This document shows, one piece after another, positions 47,401-59,400 of a stretch of 64,000 bases of DNA. Position 1 is the first letter of the stretch. Each line of letters begins with the position of its first letter. The notes beneath the pieces are model-generated. The model had not been told where the DNA came from and did no database searches. It saw nothing but the letters and a program-made list of their open reading frames with translations. Made by a program: the position numbers and the translations under genes. The stretch comes from Apostichopus japonicus. Its lineage: Eukaryota > Echinodermata > Holothuroidea > Aspidochirotida > Stichopodidae. The stretch spans positions 937,001-1,001,000 of the forward strand of contig NC_092579.1 in the NCBI RefSeq assembly GCF_037975245.1, written 5' to 3'.

Positions 47401-50400
47401 CATCATTCAACTCTGATCACACGAGAGGGTAGGCATGAGTGTACCCAACATACGGTCCTCTTCTCCCCCGTACTCAATTACTCTTGCTCAGAATTCCTTC
47501 GAGAGGTTTGAAATCTCACCTCTAGATGAGGACTGAATGCAGATACAAACCATTAATCTTATTTCAGTTTCATATGAATACTTCTGTATCCACAACTAAG
47601 TCATAATTTCAAAGTGAAATTATTTCTTTCCAAGAGAAAGAAAAAAACAAAAAAAAACTGGGTTACAGCACCTTCTTAAATTTGCCTTTATTTTCCAATA
47701 TTGTAATTAGCTATGCTTTGTCATTTTAGAGACAACCATGAAGGTAGCGCATATATGAGTTCAAAATTTATGCCAATTGCTGTGTACACAGTAACGTATG
47801 AGCAGATATAAAAAGGATGGTTTCTGGATTCATACATGACAGAATAATGTATCTCCAACTATAAAGTTAAAGATGGTATGAGTCCTGTATTTAACTCAAT
47901 CTTTCTGCAACTATAAAGTTAAAGATGGTATGAGTCCTGTATTTAACTCAATCTATCTCCAACTATAAAGTTAAAGATGGTATGAGTCCTGTATTTAACT
48001 CAATCTATCTCCAACTATAAAGTTAAAGATGGTATGAATCCTGTATTTAACTCAATCTATCTCCATCTATAAACTAAAAGATGGTATGAGTCCTGTATTT
48101 AACTCAATCTATCTCCATCTATAAACTAAAAGATGGTATGAGTCCTGTATTTAACTCTCTGCTCTTCTCCTTCTGGAATAAATCTTTTTACTTTTTATCA
48201 TTCTTTACCAGGTGCAAAGAATTGGTTTTAGCTACAAAGAGGGCGCTGTTTGACATGATTGATCCCAAGACCAGCCTGGTTAGTGCTTTGCTAATACAGT
48301 TTCTGAATTCTAAAAATATGGAACATTTTCTAACATGGTTGTACCAAATATTTCTTCACAGGTAATATGTGTCCCTGATGTTTCATTGTGATCCTTCTAT
48401 ATGCATACGTAGGTCTCCTTAGTATAGTAATGCATTAATTTGACATATTTTGTTGTACTTCATGCAGACAGATTAGACTTCTTATTTGTGATGCATTAAA
48501 TGGGATCCATCTTTCAAGTGTGTGATGGACATGTCCGTATCTCATGCAAGTTATATTGAGACTTTTGTGTTTAATTCAGCTGATTCTCTTCTAAATAGTA
48601 ATGGCATTCACTCTATCATGATTGTCATGTTCAATAATGTGAGTGACATTTTTAATTTTTCTGTTTCTCTCATATCTCCTAACTGGAGATGTTTTCAATC
48701 GGCCCTTCTTCATGCATACAACCTTTGGCCGGTCTTCAAATAAATTGCTCAATTTTATCTATTTATTGTTTTAGATATCAGAGGATGCTGAACACAGGAT
48801 GAAGGTCTTCAGATATCACTTTACAGACCACTCTGGCAGCAAGGTCTATCAAGGACATGTGGAAGATACCATTAACTTCTCAGGTTTTAATTTATATTGG
48901 TTTTATGCGGAAGATACCATTAACTTCTTAGGTTATAATTCATATTGGTTTATGTGGAAGATACCATTAACTTCTAAGGTTATAATTAATCCATTATATA
49001 GAAGGTACCATTAACTTTTCAGGTTATAATTATTGCTTTATATGGAAAATACCATTACCTTCTTAAGGTTATGTTTATTGCTTTATGTGGAAGTTACCAT
49101 TAACTTCTAAGGTTATAATAAATCCTTTATGTGGAAGGTACCATTAACTTCTCTAGTTATAATTATTTCTTTATTTTTTTCTCATCCTTGCGTTTTCCTG
49201 TTTGTTTTTCGTATTTTTTGACCTATTACAGTAGAAATAAGTAGTCTTGTAGCATTTCTACAATTCAAATATTGACTTTATTATTGTTAATTTTTTCTCG
49301 TCAATAATCTTTCACTGATTTTTTGTTTTGTTTTTATTCCTTGTGTGTGTGGGTGTGGGTATCTATGTATGTATGTGACGCCTTGGCTTGTAAAGATAAC
49401 TCAATATCCTAAAGATGGATGGACTTCAAACCTTGTATGTTAATGCACCACATTGAGTTCTCGGCTGCTATTGTTTGTAGCTGGGATGGAAGGTCACACT
49501 AGGTCACCAAAGTTCAAACTGGGAAACCTAGTAAACATGATAACTCAACATTAGAAAGTTGGATGGACATCAAACTTTGGCATGTACATAAAACATAGTT
49601 AGTTCTCGGCTGCTATTGTTTTGGGCTGGGATCAAAGGTCATACTAGGTCACCAGAGGTCAAACTGTGGAAACATTGTAAACATGATATCTCAAGAAGAG
49701 AAGCTTTGATGAATCTCATGCCTGGCCAGTTGATGTCTCATATTGATAGAAGAACCCTACAGTATTTAAATTTGTGGAGGTCAAATGTCATTTGCGGTCA
49801 ACATTTATAGTCAAAATCTGAAAATCTTGTAAACACGGTAACTCAAGAAGTACTGTACTTCATACTTAGTATGTAGCTCCAGCGTGGTGAATGTAAGAAC
49901 CCTATAGAAATTGGTAGAGGCCAAGTGAGGTCAACAATTAAATCAAAATCTGAAAACCTTTTAAACATGATAACTTCAAAATTAAAGCAACAATTAACCT
50001 GTGAATGCTCCAATGCTATGATTTTCTTTGGTGAAGATAGTTTGGTCAAATTCAGTTCAGTTTAGTTTTGTGAAGGGGCTTTATAGGTCTTCAACACAAC
50101 ATACAGTTATCAAGGAATAGGTTGTCACCCAATTATTTTCAAGCCTCTGGGCTTCAAGGCCGGATTAACAGGTTATCTCAAAAGTTGGGGAGGGGCGTGG
50201 GGGTGGGAATTGGCTCAAGGGATCAATAGGTTATATCTCAAATCGTCTCATATTGGCCCTTTTCTCTTTGATTTATACTAGATGACTTTTGCTTTGGCAG
50301 TAAGTTGTGCAAATAATTCACAGTGTATAAACAGTGTCTTGTAGACCTCTCATTCATTAATAACAATTATTAAGGGATGGTTGCAAGGTGGCAGAGCTGA

Positions 50401-53400
50401 TGTGCTATTAAAAAAAACCCTCAAAATTGGTAAAAGAAAATGTCCTATTATTCATACATCTATGTGTCAAGTTTTCACATAGGAAGACTATTGTTTCTGG
50501 GATATCGAAATATTGTGGAATAAAACTTCTGTAATGTAAAATCCTTACCAGTGAATGAAATGATTGATGCCCACAAAGGAGTGCTACAAATAAGAGCTGA
50601 AAATCTCATATCTATTCTGGTTCCCACCTAATTCTTGGACACATTTAACTGGCTTGCTCTACATTAGTCAGATAGTTATTTGGAATTTTGAGTAAATTGT
50701 ATGGCAAGGAATCACAAGGCGAACAGGCTTTCTGGTTTGTATTCTGGTTTGCATTAAGAAATCAGAAGTGATGTAGTATCTCTTCATTCAGAGGTGGACA
50801 TTAATGGAATTCATACTTTCTTATAAACACAAACAACCATGAAGGTTTTTGTTGGAAGAGTGAACAGCACCAATCATTGAAATTATCCATCAATCAATCA
50901 GAAATCTAGTATCTATTCCACTTCACACTTGACATAAATCAAGCAAGAGGGCCTGTATACATTCCTTGCCCGTTTGAAGAGTGTACAGCACCAGTCATTG
51001 AAATAATCCATTAATCAATCATCTATACTACTTCACACTTGACATAAATCAAGCAAGAGGGCCTGTATACATTCCTTTGCCCGTTTGATATGTCTTTGAA
51101 ATGTTTGGGATATTGAAGTTTAGTTTTGAAGTCATGTATTTATTGCTGAGCAGATCTTTAGCCTCATGTATAGAAAGGACGTACTTGTATATGCGTGGTT
51201 AGTACTCACTACTTGTATATGCGTGGTTAGTACTCACTACTTGTAAATGCGTGGTTAGTACTCACTACCTGTAAATTCGTGGTTAGTACTCACTACCTGT
51301 AAATGCGTGGTTAGTACTCACTACCTGTAAATGCGTGGTTAGTACTCACTACTTGTAAATGCATGGTTAGTACTCACTACATGTAAATTCGTGGTTAGTA
51401 CTCACTACCTGTAAATGCGTGGTTAGTACTCACTACCTGTAAATGCGTGGCTAGTACTCACTACTTGTAAATGCGTGGTTAGTACTCACTACCTGTAAAT
51501 GCGTGGTTAGTACTCACTACTTGTAAATGCTTGGTTAGTACTCACTACCTGTAAATTCGTGGTTAGTACTCACTACCTGTAAATGAGTCGTTAGTACTCA
51601 CTGTGTGAAGTGGCAGTCTGTAACTTGACAAAGTAAGGTCCTTCTTTCTGTGTTCTTTCTGTTGTTTCTGTGTTCTTTCTGTTGTTTATAAGAATAAGGT
51701 CCTTTTTTGTGTGTTTATTGGAATGGATCAGTGAATGGTTCATCGTCATACCTTCATAGACACAGTATAGAAGCTATTAGGGGATGTTTTCATCTCCCAG
51801 TAATTATTTCATATTTGATATTATTCTTCAACAGATAAACAAAACTTGACTTTCAAGATAGCCACTGATTCCAGACTCCATATAGCAGCATTTAACAAGG
51901 ACAAGATCACTTATTATCTCTTTCCCATCCCATCGTCCAACCACGGATTTGTAGCTACCACTAAAATTCCCGCAGCTAGATGGATCTTCTTATGCACAAA
52001 AGCCACAACGACAACCTGCGAGGAAGGAATTGACATAACAAAGAGGGGTCGTGTGGTGCCACCCCTTAAGGCATCCGTTCGTGAAATCCATCTGAGTCCA
52101 GAGGAACTGGAAGGTCACAAATTTGTGGTGGTGAGAGTTTTAAGTGGCATAGGGGTGAGTTCTACCATCTTTTCCTTTCGTTTTTCAATTCTGTTCTCGA
52201 TGGTTTGTCACGATGTTTACCTCACTGCGCTTGTATAATCGAGAAATTAATGAGGACTATACATTTAAATGTTTGTAAAGAAAAGGTTTTTACAGTTTTA
52301 CTGATATAGTATGTCTCTCTAACTGTTAGAAAGCTTTTTATGATTTCAAAGAAGATATCCAGGGATATGGTGAAAATGTTCATATGATGATTTTATTTTT
52401 AAGGAGAAAATCTTTATGTTGTTTCTATTTTGTTTATCTTTATATTGTCTCTTTTTTGTTTATTTTTATAGGGTGTGATTAATGCAGAGATGTACGATTA
52501 TGAAGATGGAAACGCTGTGGTTACATTACCACCATTTTTCTCATTACGTAAGGAAGTCATTCTCTAGCATATTGAGGATTTTATTATAAAGTTTTGTAAT
52601 AAACTTGAGAGTCGTTAATACTGAGTGTGAATTTTTCCACAGTACATTATGTCATATGCCGCTATTTATTTTTTGTCTGGTTTTGTCATTATTTTCTTTT
52701 ACCAAATACACCCTACTTTTAGAAGTTTCAAATATTGAATTTCTTTTGTGACTAGGTGAATTGTAATAACTTGAATGACTGTCAGGACCAAACAGAGGAA
52801 TTCTGACTTATGCAGAGATAGTTATAGACTTCACTGAGTCCATTACAAGGAACACTCTCTCAGATAAACAGTTTATCACAATGACTGAGATCATTACAAT
52901 CCTAGACAATAGTCAATTAGCATGATAATTGTGATTATTGCATTCCAGGCAGCACAAATATTAGGTTACCTCAGAATAGTACTGTACACTGTAACATTTG
53001 TATTATATATTAATCTGATATTTCACGGCAGAAAGATTTTGACAGTTCTTAAAATAACTAGGAAACAAATCATGGTCTTTGCCAAACTCTCCCTGCATTG
53101 TGATCACTAGCCACCCACCGTTCCCTTATTCCACGTTAAATATTATGAAGTTATATTATATTTCATCTGGGGTTAACTCTTATACTTTTCCTTCCTGCAG
53201 AACCTCAAACAGTAATGAATGTGACCGGTAAAAGTTACGTCAGTATGGTCCTGGAAGGATTCACATCAGTTTCCACAGCCTATGTAGCAGAACTGGTTCA
53301 TGTAATGTGCCCCTCAGATGTTACAGCAAGTTAGTATTCTCTCATTGGTTAATTGCATGTTATTATTAACACAAATTTCAAAATAGCATGTTTTATCTGT

Positions 53401-56400
53401 AGATTTGCAAAATTTTGACCACATTGTAGTGAAAGGTTACATCCATCATTTTTTTGCAGTAAAATTTGGATTGTACAGTTTTCTCACCTAACGCAATTCA
53501 ATTGACTAGTCACTGCTTCTTACTGTCGATAGAATGTCATGGTAAGCTTTAGCATTATTCTTGATCACATGACCAATTTAAGGTAATGACTGGAAGACAG
53601 TTTGATCTGTTACAATCTTATCTTGAGTAAAACTTCAAAGGTTGTGTAAAATCTGCAAGAAATGCAAAAGGCTACTTTGATCAATTCCCTTTATGTTAGC
53701 TGTTCAGACCTACTACACTGGAGATATGAGTACATTTTGTAATGCTTTTAAACTTCTCATTCCCCCCCCCACCTCCCCCACCCCACCCCTCTTTCTATTT
53801 ATATTCCTCCCTCTTCATCCATATTTTTGCTTCAAATGCGTTTTTGTGATCTTAAAGGACTATTTTATAACCCTCAATATAGCTAGATATGATAATAATT
53901 CTGATCTAAAAATGAGAACTACTTTGAGTAATTCTCTGGCAGTTTGGGAAGAATTATTTCCATGGTATACATTGCCTTGAGAGAATGTTGAAATAGTCTT
54001 TCCATAAAGTTTGGTTTAGCCATGTTCTGCTTAACTGCACACATATAGCTGAACTGTTGCAGCTGCTTTCACTTCTGCAGAAATCAACTCTACGTTACGC
54101 TTTGAAGTTCCTTGGAAAGAAGAGGATACATTCTCAGTTGCAGCCGTAAAGGACACAAACTCCCTCTCCTTGAAACTACAGAGTGGTCGTCCACCCAATG
54201 CTGATAATAAGAGTATGCCTAGACTGTCTGTATACATGGACCCTAGATGTCAGTATGCAGTCACTCTGAGGTACTCACACAAAGAAGGATATGGACAGGT
54301 GAGTACTGTAGAGGGTTTGTCCACCCAATGCTGATAATGAGAGTATGCCTAGACTGTCTGTATACATGGACCCTAGATGTCAGTATGCAGTCACTCTGAG
54401 GTACTCACACAAAGAAGGATATGGACAGGTGAGTTCTGTAGAGGGTTTGTCCACCCAATGCTGATAATGAGAGTATGCCTAGACTGTCTGTATACATGGA
54501 CCCTAGATGTCAGTATGCAGTCACTCTGAGGTACTCACACAAAGAAGGATATGGACAGGTGAGTTCTGTAAAGGGTTTGTCCACCCAATGCTGATAATGA
54601 GAGTATGCCTAGATTGTCTGTATTCATGGACCCTAGATGTCAGTATGCAGTCACTCTGAGGTACTCACACAAAGAAGGATATGGACAGGTGAGTTCTGTA
54701 GAGGGTTTGTCCACCCAATGCTGATAATGAGAGTATGCCTAGACTGTCTGTATACATGGACCCTAGATGTCAGTATGCAGTCACTCTGAGGTATTCACAC
54801 AAAGAAGGATATGGACAGGTGAGTACTGTAGAGGATTTGTCCACCCAATGCTGATAATGAGAGTATGCCTAGACTGTCTGTATACATGGACCCTAGATGT
54901 CAGTATGCAGTCACTCTGAGGTACTCACACAAAGAAGGATATGGACAGGTGAGTACTGTAGAGGGTTTGTCCACCCAATGCTGAAAATGAGAGTATGCCT
55001 AGACTGTCTGTATACATGGACCCTAGATGTCAGTATGCAGTCACTCTGAGGTACTCACACAAAGAAGGATATGGACAGGTGAGTACTGCAGAGGGTTTGT
55101 CCACCCAATGCTGATAATGAGAGTATGCCTAGACTGTCTGTATACATGGACCCTAGATGTCAGTATGCAGTCACTCTGAGGTACTCACACAAAGAAGGAT
55201 ATGGACAGGTGAGTACTGTAGAGGGTTTGTCCACCCAATGCTGAAAATGAGAGTATGCCTAGACTGTCTGTATACATGGACCCTAGATGTCAGTATGCAG
55301 TCACTCTGAGGTACTCACACAAAGAAGGATATGGACAGGTGAGTACTGCAGAGGGTTTGTCCACCCAATGCTGATAATGAGAGTATGCCTAGACTGTCTG
55401 TATACATGGACCCTAGATGTCAGTATGCAGTCACTCTGAGGTACTCACACAAAGAAGGATATGGACAGGTGAGTACTGTAGAGGGTTTGTCCACACAATG
55501 CTGATAATGAGAGTATGCCTAGACTGTCTGTATACATGGACCCTAGATGTCAGTATGCAGTCACTCTGAGGTACTCACACAAAGAAGGATATGGACAGGT
55601 GAGTACTGTAGAGGGTTTGTCCACCCAATGCTGATAATGAGAGTATGCCTAGACTGTCTGTATACATGGACCCTAGATGTCAGTATGCAGTCACTCTGAG
55701 GTACTCACACAAAGAAGGATATGGACAGGTGAGTTCTGTAAAGGGTTTGTCCACCCAATGCTGATAATGAGAGTATGCCTAGACTGTCTGTATACATGGA
55801 CCCTAGATGTCAGTATGCAGTCACTCTGAGGTACTCACACAAAGAAGGATATGGACAGGTGAGTTCTGTAGAGGGTTTGTCCACACAATGCTGATAATGA
55901 GAGTATGCCTAGACTGTCTGTATACATGGACCCTAGATGTCAGTATGCAGTCACTCTGAGGTACTCACACAAAGAAGGATATGGACAGGTGAGTACTGTA
56001 GAGGGTTTGTCCACCCAATGCTGATAATGAGAGTATGCCTAGACTGTCTGTATACATGGACCCTAGATGTCAGTATGCAGTCACTCTGAGGTACTCACAC
56101 AAAGAAGGATATGGACAGGTGAGTACTGTAGAGGGTTTGTCCACCCAATGCTGAAAATGAGAGTATGCCTAGACTGTCTGTATACATGGACCCTAGATGT
56201 CAGTATGCAGTCACTCTGAGGTACTCACACAAATAAAGATATGGACAGGTGAGTTCTGTAGAGGGTTTGTCCACACAATGCTGATAATGAGAGTATGCCT
56301 AGACTGTCTGTTTACATGGACCCTAGATGTCAGTATGCAGTCACTCTGAGGTACTCACACAAAGAAGGATATGGACAGGTGAGTCCTGTAGAGGGTTTGT

Positions 56401-59400
56401 CCACCCAATGCTGATAATGAGAGTATGCCTAGACTGTCTGTATACATGGACCCTATATGTCAGTATGCAGTCACTCTGAGGTACTCACACAAAGAAGGAT
56501 ATGGACAGGTGAGTACTGTAGAGGATTTGTCCACCCAATGCTGCTAATGAGAGTATGTCTACATTACATATTGATGAAACAAAAATACCTGGCAAGTAAA
56601 TAAGGTTGCTTTCGAACTGAGCTAAAACATCTCTCTGTCATTATCATACTTTTCCTCGATGTTAAGTAAAATTGTTTGTCATTCAAATGCTGTTTCCTGA
56701 AAAGGTTAAATTAAAGTAAGACTTACATTTCCAGCTGCTCAAAATTGTTTACGGATGATGTTTCTAGCTTTGTGGGTAATGTGACAGAGGTTTATGTTTG
56801 TGTAACTGTTGCACTGTGTCTAGACAGACAGTGCAAACATGTTATTTGTTATATTGGATCAAAAACACACAAAGAAGTCAAACACTACTTTTCTGGTGAC
56901 TATTTGTGTAGAAAGTGAATTGACTTCCTCAGCACTGACAGTAATAGACAACAATGTCCTAATCTTAATCTTCTATCAGTGCCATTGCATGCTCAGTCTC
57001 TGTAGTAAAGAATGCAATACTGATGACATCAGGTTTGGGATTGAATGAGATCACCTTGGAGTACATCTTTAAAAGTGACAGCTTCCTGGAAAGACTGGCA
57101 ACTTTGTGGATAAAATTCAATAAAACAGATACCTTTTTTGGTAAAGTATAAATTTGTAAAGACATTGTAGTGATGTCATAATCACAGACAAGAATAGACA
57201 ATTCCAATGATCCAACTCTTCTCCCGGTGCCATTAATTTGTCAGTATTTATGGTGAAAGAAGATTTACTGGTGGCATGTCTGAGTTTAGGATTAAAGAAT
57301 GTTATTGTAGCGGAACCTCTTTGAAAATGACAGTTTCCTTTAAGAACTGTCAGCTTCTTGGAGAGGAATAGATTGGGCTGAAGGACAATAGATTCAGTCT
57401 TTAATGCTCCTCTAGTCCTCTTCATAATTGGACAACATGGGGATTTATCTAGACAGAAAGTAAATTGTACTTGATTCCCTCAGAGGATCTCAAACCACAT
57501 ATGAAGGTTGACGTAAAGTGCAATGATATATAACAAAGAAAGTGCTTAGATAATTGAAGTGTTGTGTAGGTACTAGGGTGAAGATACAACTAAAGTGGCA
57601 CGTTGTGGAAAATATGCTTATTTTTATAACTATACCAGGCCTAGAAATTCAGATTATTTACAGGCTAGATGCCAGTGGGTTTTACAGTTTGCCAGTAGAA
57701 CAAAATGGCACTTGTATTTTTCTGCCAGTCAACACATGTTGCTCTTGTATTAATTCACGGAAACTGCTAATGGGATTTGAGTTTAGCAAGTAGATCTTTT
57801 ATGCATTGGCATTTAACAGCAAGTGGCTGTGAATTGTGAATTTTAGACCTGTATATGGTATGTAATGTAAAGCTGGTGTGCAAGAAATATACTGAAATTG
57901 TGGTACGACATGCACCAGTCATATCAGCTGTTAGCTAGCGCTAGTTAGGGATGACCATGCCATCTTGTATGCATGGACCTCTCAGCATCAAGGTGTTGAA
58001 TATTCATTATTGCAACTTCCAGTATGGGTAGGCCTGTGTGTAGCCTGTCATTGTTATTGCAACTTCCAGTATGGGTAGGCCTGTGTGTAACCTGTCATTG
58101 TTATTGCAACTTCCACTATGGGTAGGCCTGTGTGTACTAACCTGTCATTGTATTGCAACTTCCAGTATAGGTAGGCCTGTGTGTAACCTGTCATTGTTAA
58201 GTAGACAACAAAGTCTAATATTGAATATATGTATAATACACAATAAGTGAAAAGAAACACAGTTCATTTTGCTCCAACTTAAAATTTATAGCTTGATCTG
58301 TTGGTGAGATATAAGACTGAAATTTTATTTTATTTGTTTTTTTATTACACAGTGTAATAATTTGTGTTATCATACATGGACAACATTACACGGTCCTTGT
58401 TTTTATTTTCATCTTTCAATGGTCTAATTAGGAGTCTACTACAATTGAAATCACTGTTTATAGTTTTATAATGAAGTCACTAGAGCATACCTTACCCTCA
58501 AATTTAAATTACATCTCTTCTCATAGTTGAATTATCTTCCAAGGTTATATAAATTATTGAGTTTTCCAAGGAAAACACAAAACAGGTGGTGTCATTGATG
58601 TATGACATAACAGACCATTGCACAGTGCACTCAACCAAACAAAATACGGAGAACCGTGGTTACTCAATTCAGTAAAAAGATTTGTCATTCTAACAGCTGG
58701 TGTCTTGCTGAATAGCAACAAAAATATGATAAAAAGTGGTCAAGTTAATAAGTAAATTAAAAACGTGTTGCAGATCATTGAACAAACATTCTAGCATCCA
58801 AGGACTTCGATCGCTTTCTGTTAAGCTGAAATTTGACAGCTCTTTTAGGCATTTCGGCTGTTTTGGGTAATTCGGGAAGTTTTGACAACTTTTCTAATTT
58901 ATCGGTCAAGAAGCTGGAGAATGGAGCAGGGGTTATGTTGCAGTATTGTCTAACATCTGGTCTTGTCTCCAAGGATGATGAGGATGCAGGTGTTTCTGAG
59001 CTCTGGTCAGACAGCTTCAAGGATGGTTTGTCCGTTTCACTGAATTCATAATTTTTCATCTGACGGTGAAACACCATCTGTTTTGACCGCTCGCTGTTCG
59101 TCGTATTCTCCTCCAAGTCTTGCTCCATCTCCCTCAGTTCCTGCCTCCGTTTAGCTTCTTCCACCAGAAGGTAATCTTTAATTTCCTCTCTTGAATGTCG
59201 CCTCGTCTCCCTGTCCTTCTCAGAGTAGATCCTTTTGTCGGGAACTCCGTCATAAAATGCCAGTTTCCAGCCAGATCGAGACGGTCGTCCCTTGAGCAGC
59301 GGTTCGGTATGTGTTTGCAAGGTCCTATATGCCATCTCAATGACCGGGCTGGCCATGTGGTCAGGAAATGTGGCAATTCTCTGGTCTCGTACTGTTTGGT

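Noticed and set aside
48279-48365. Extension of PGAP1 exon 9 to a later donor near 48361
   Set aside because: It gives phase 2 and a stop in the next exon; the earlier donor restores the match to PGAP1.
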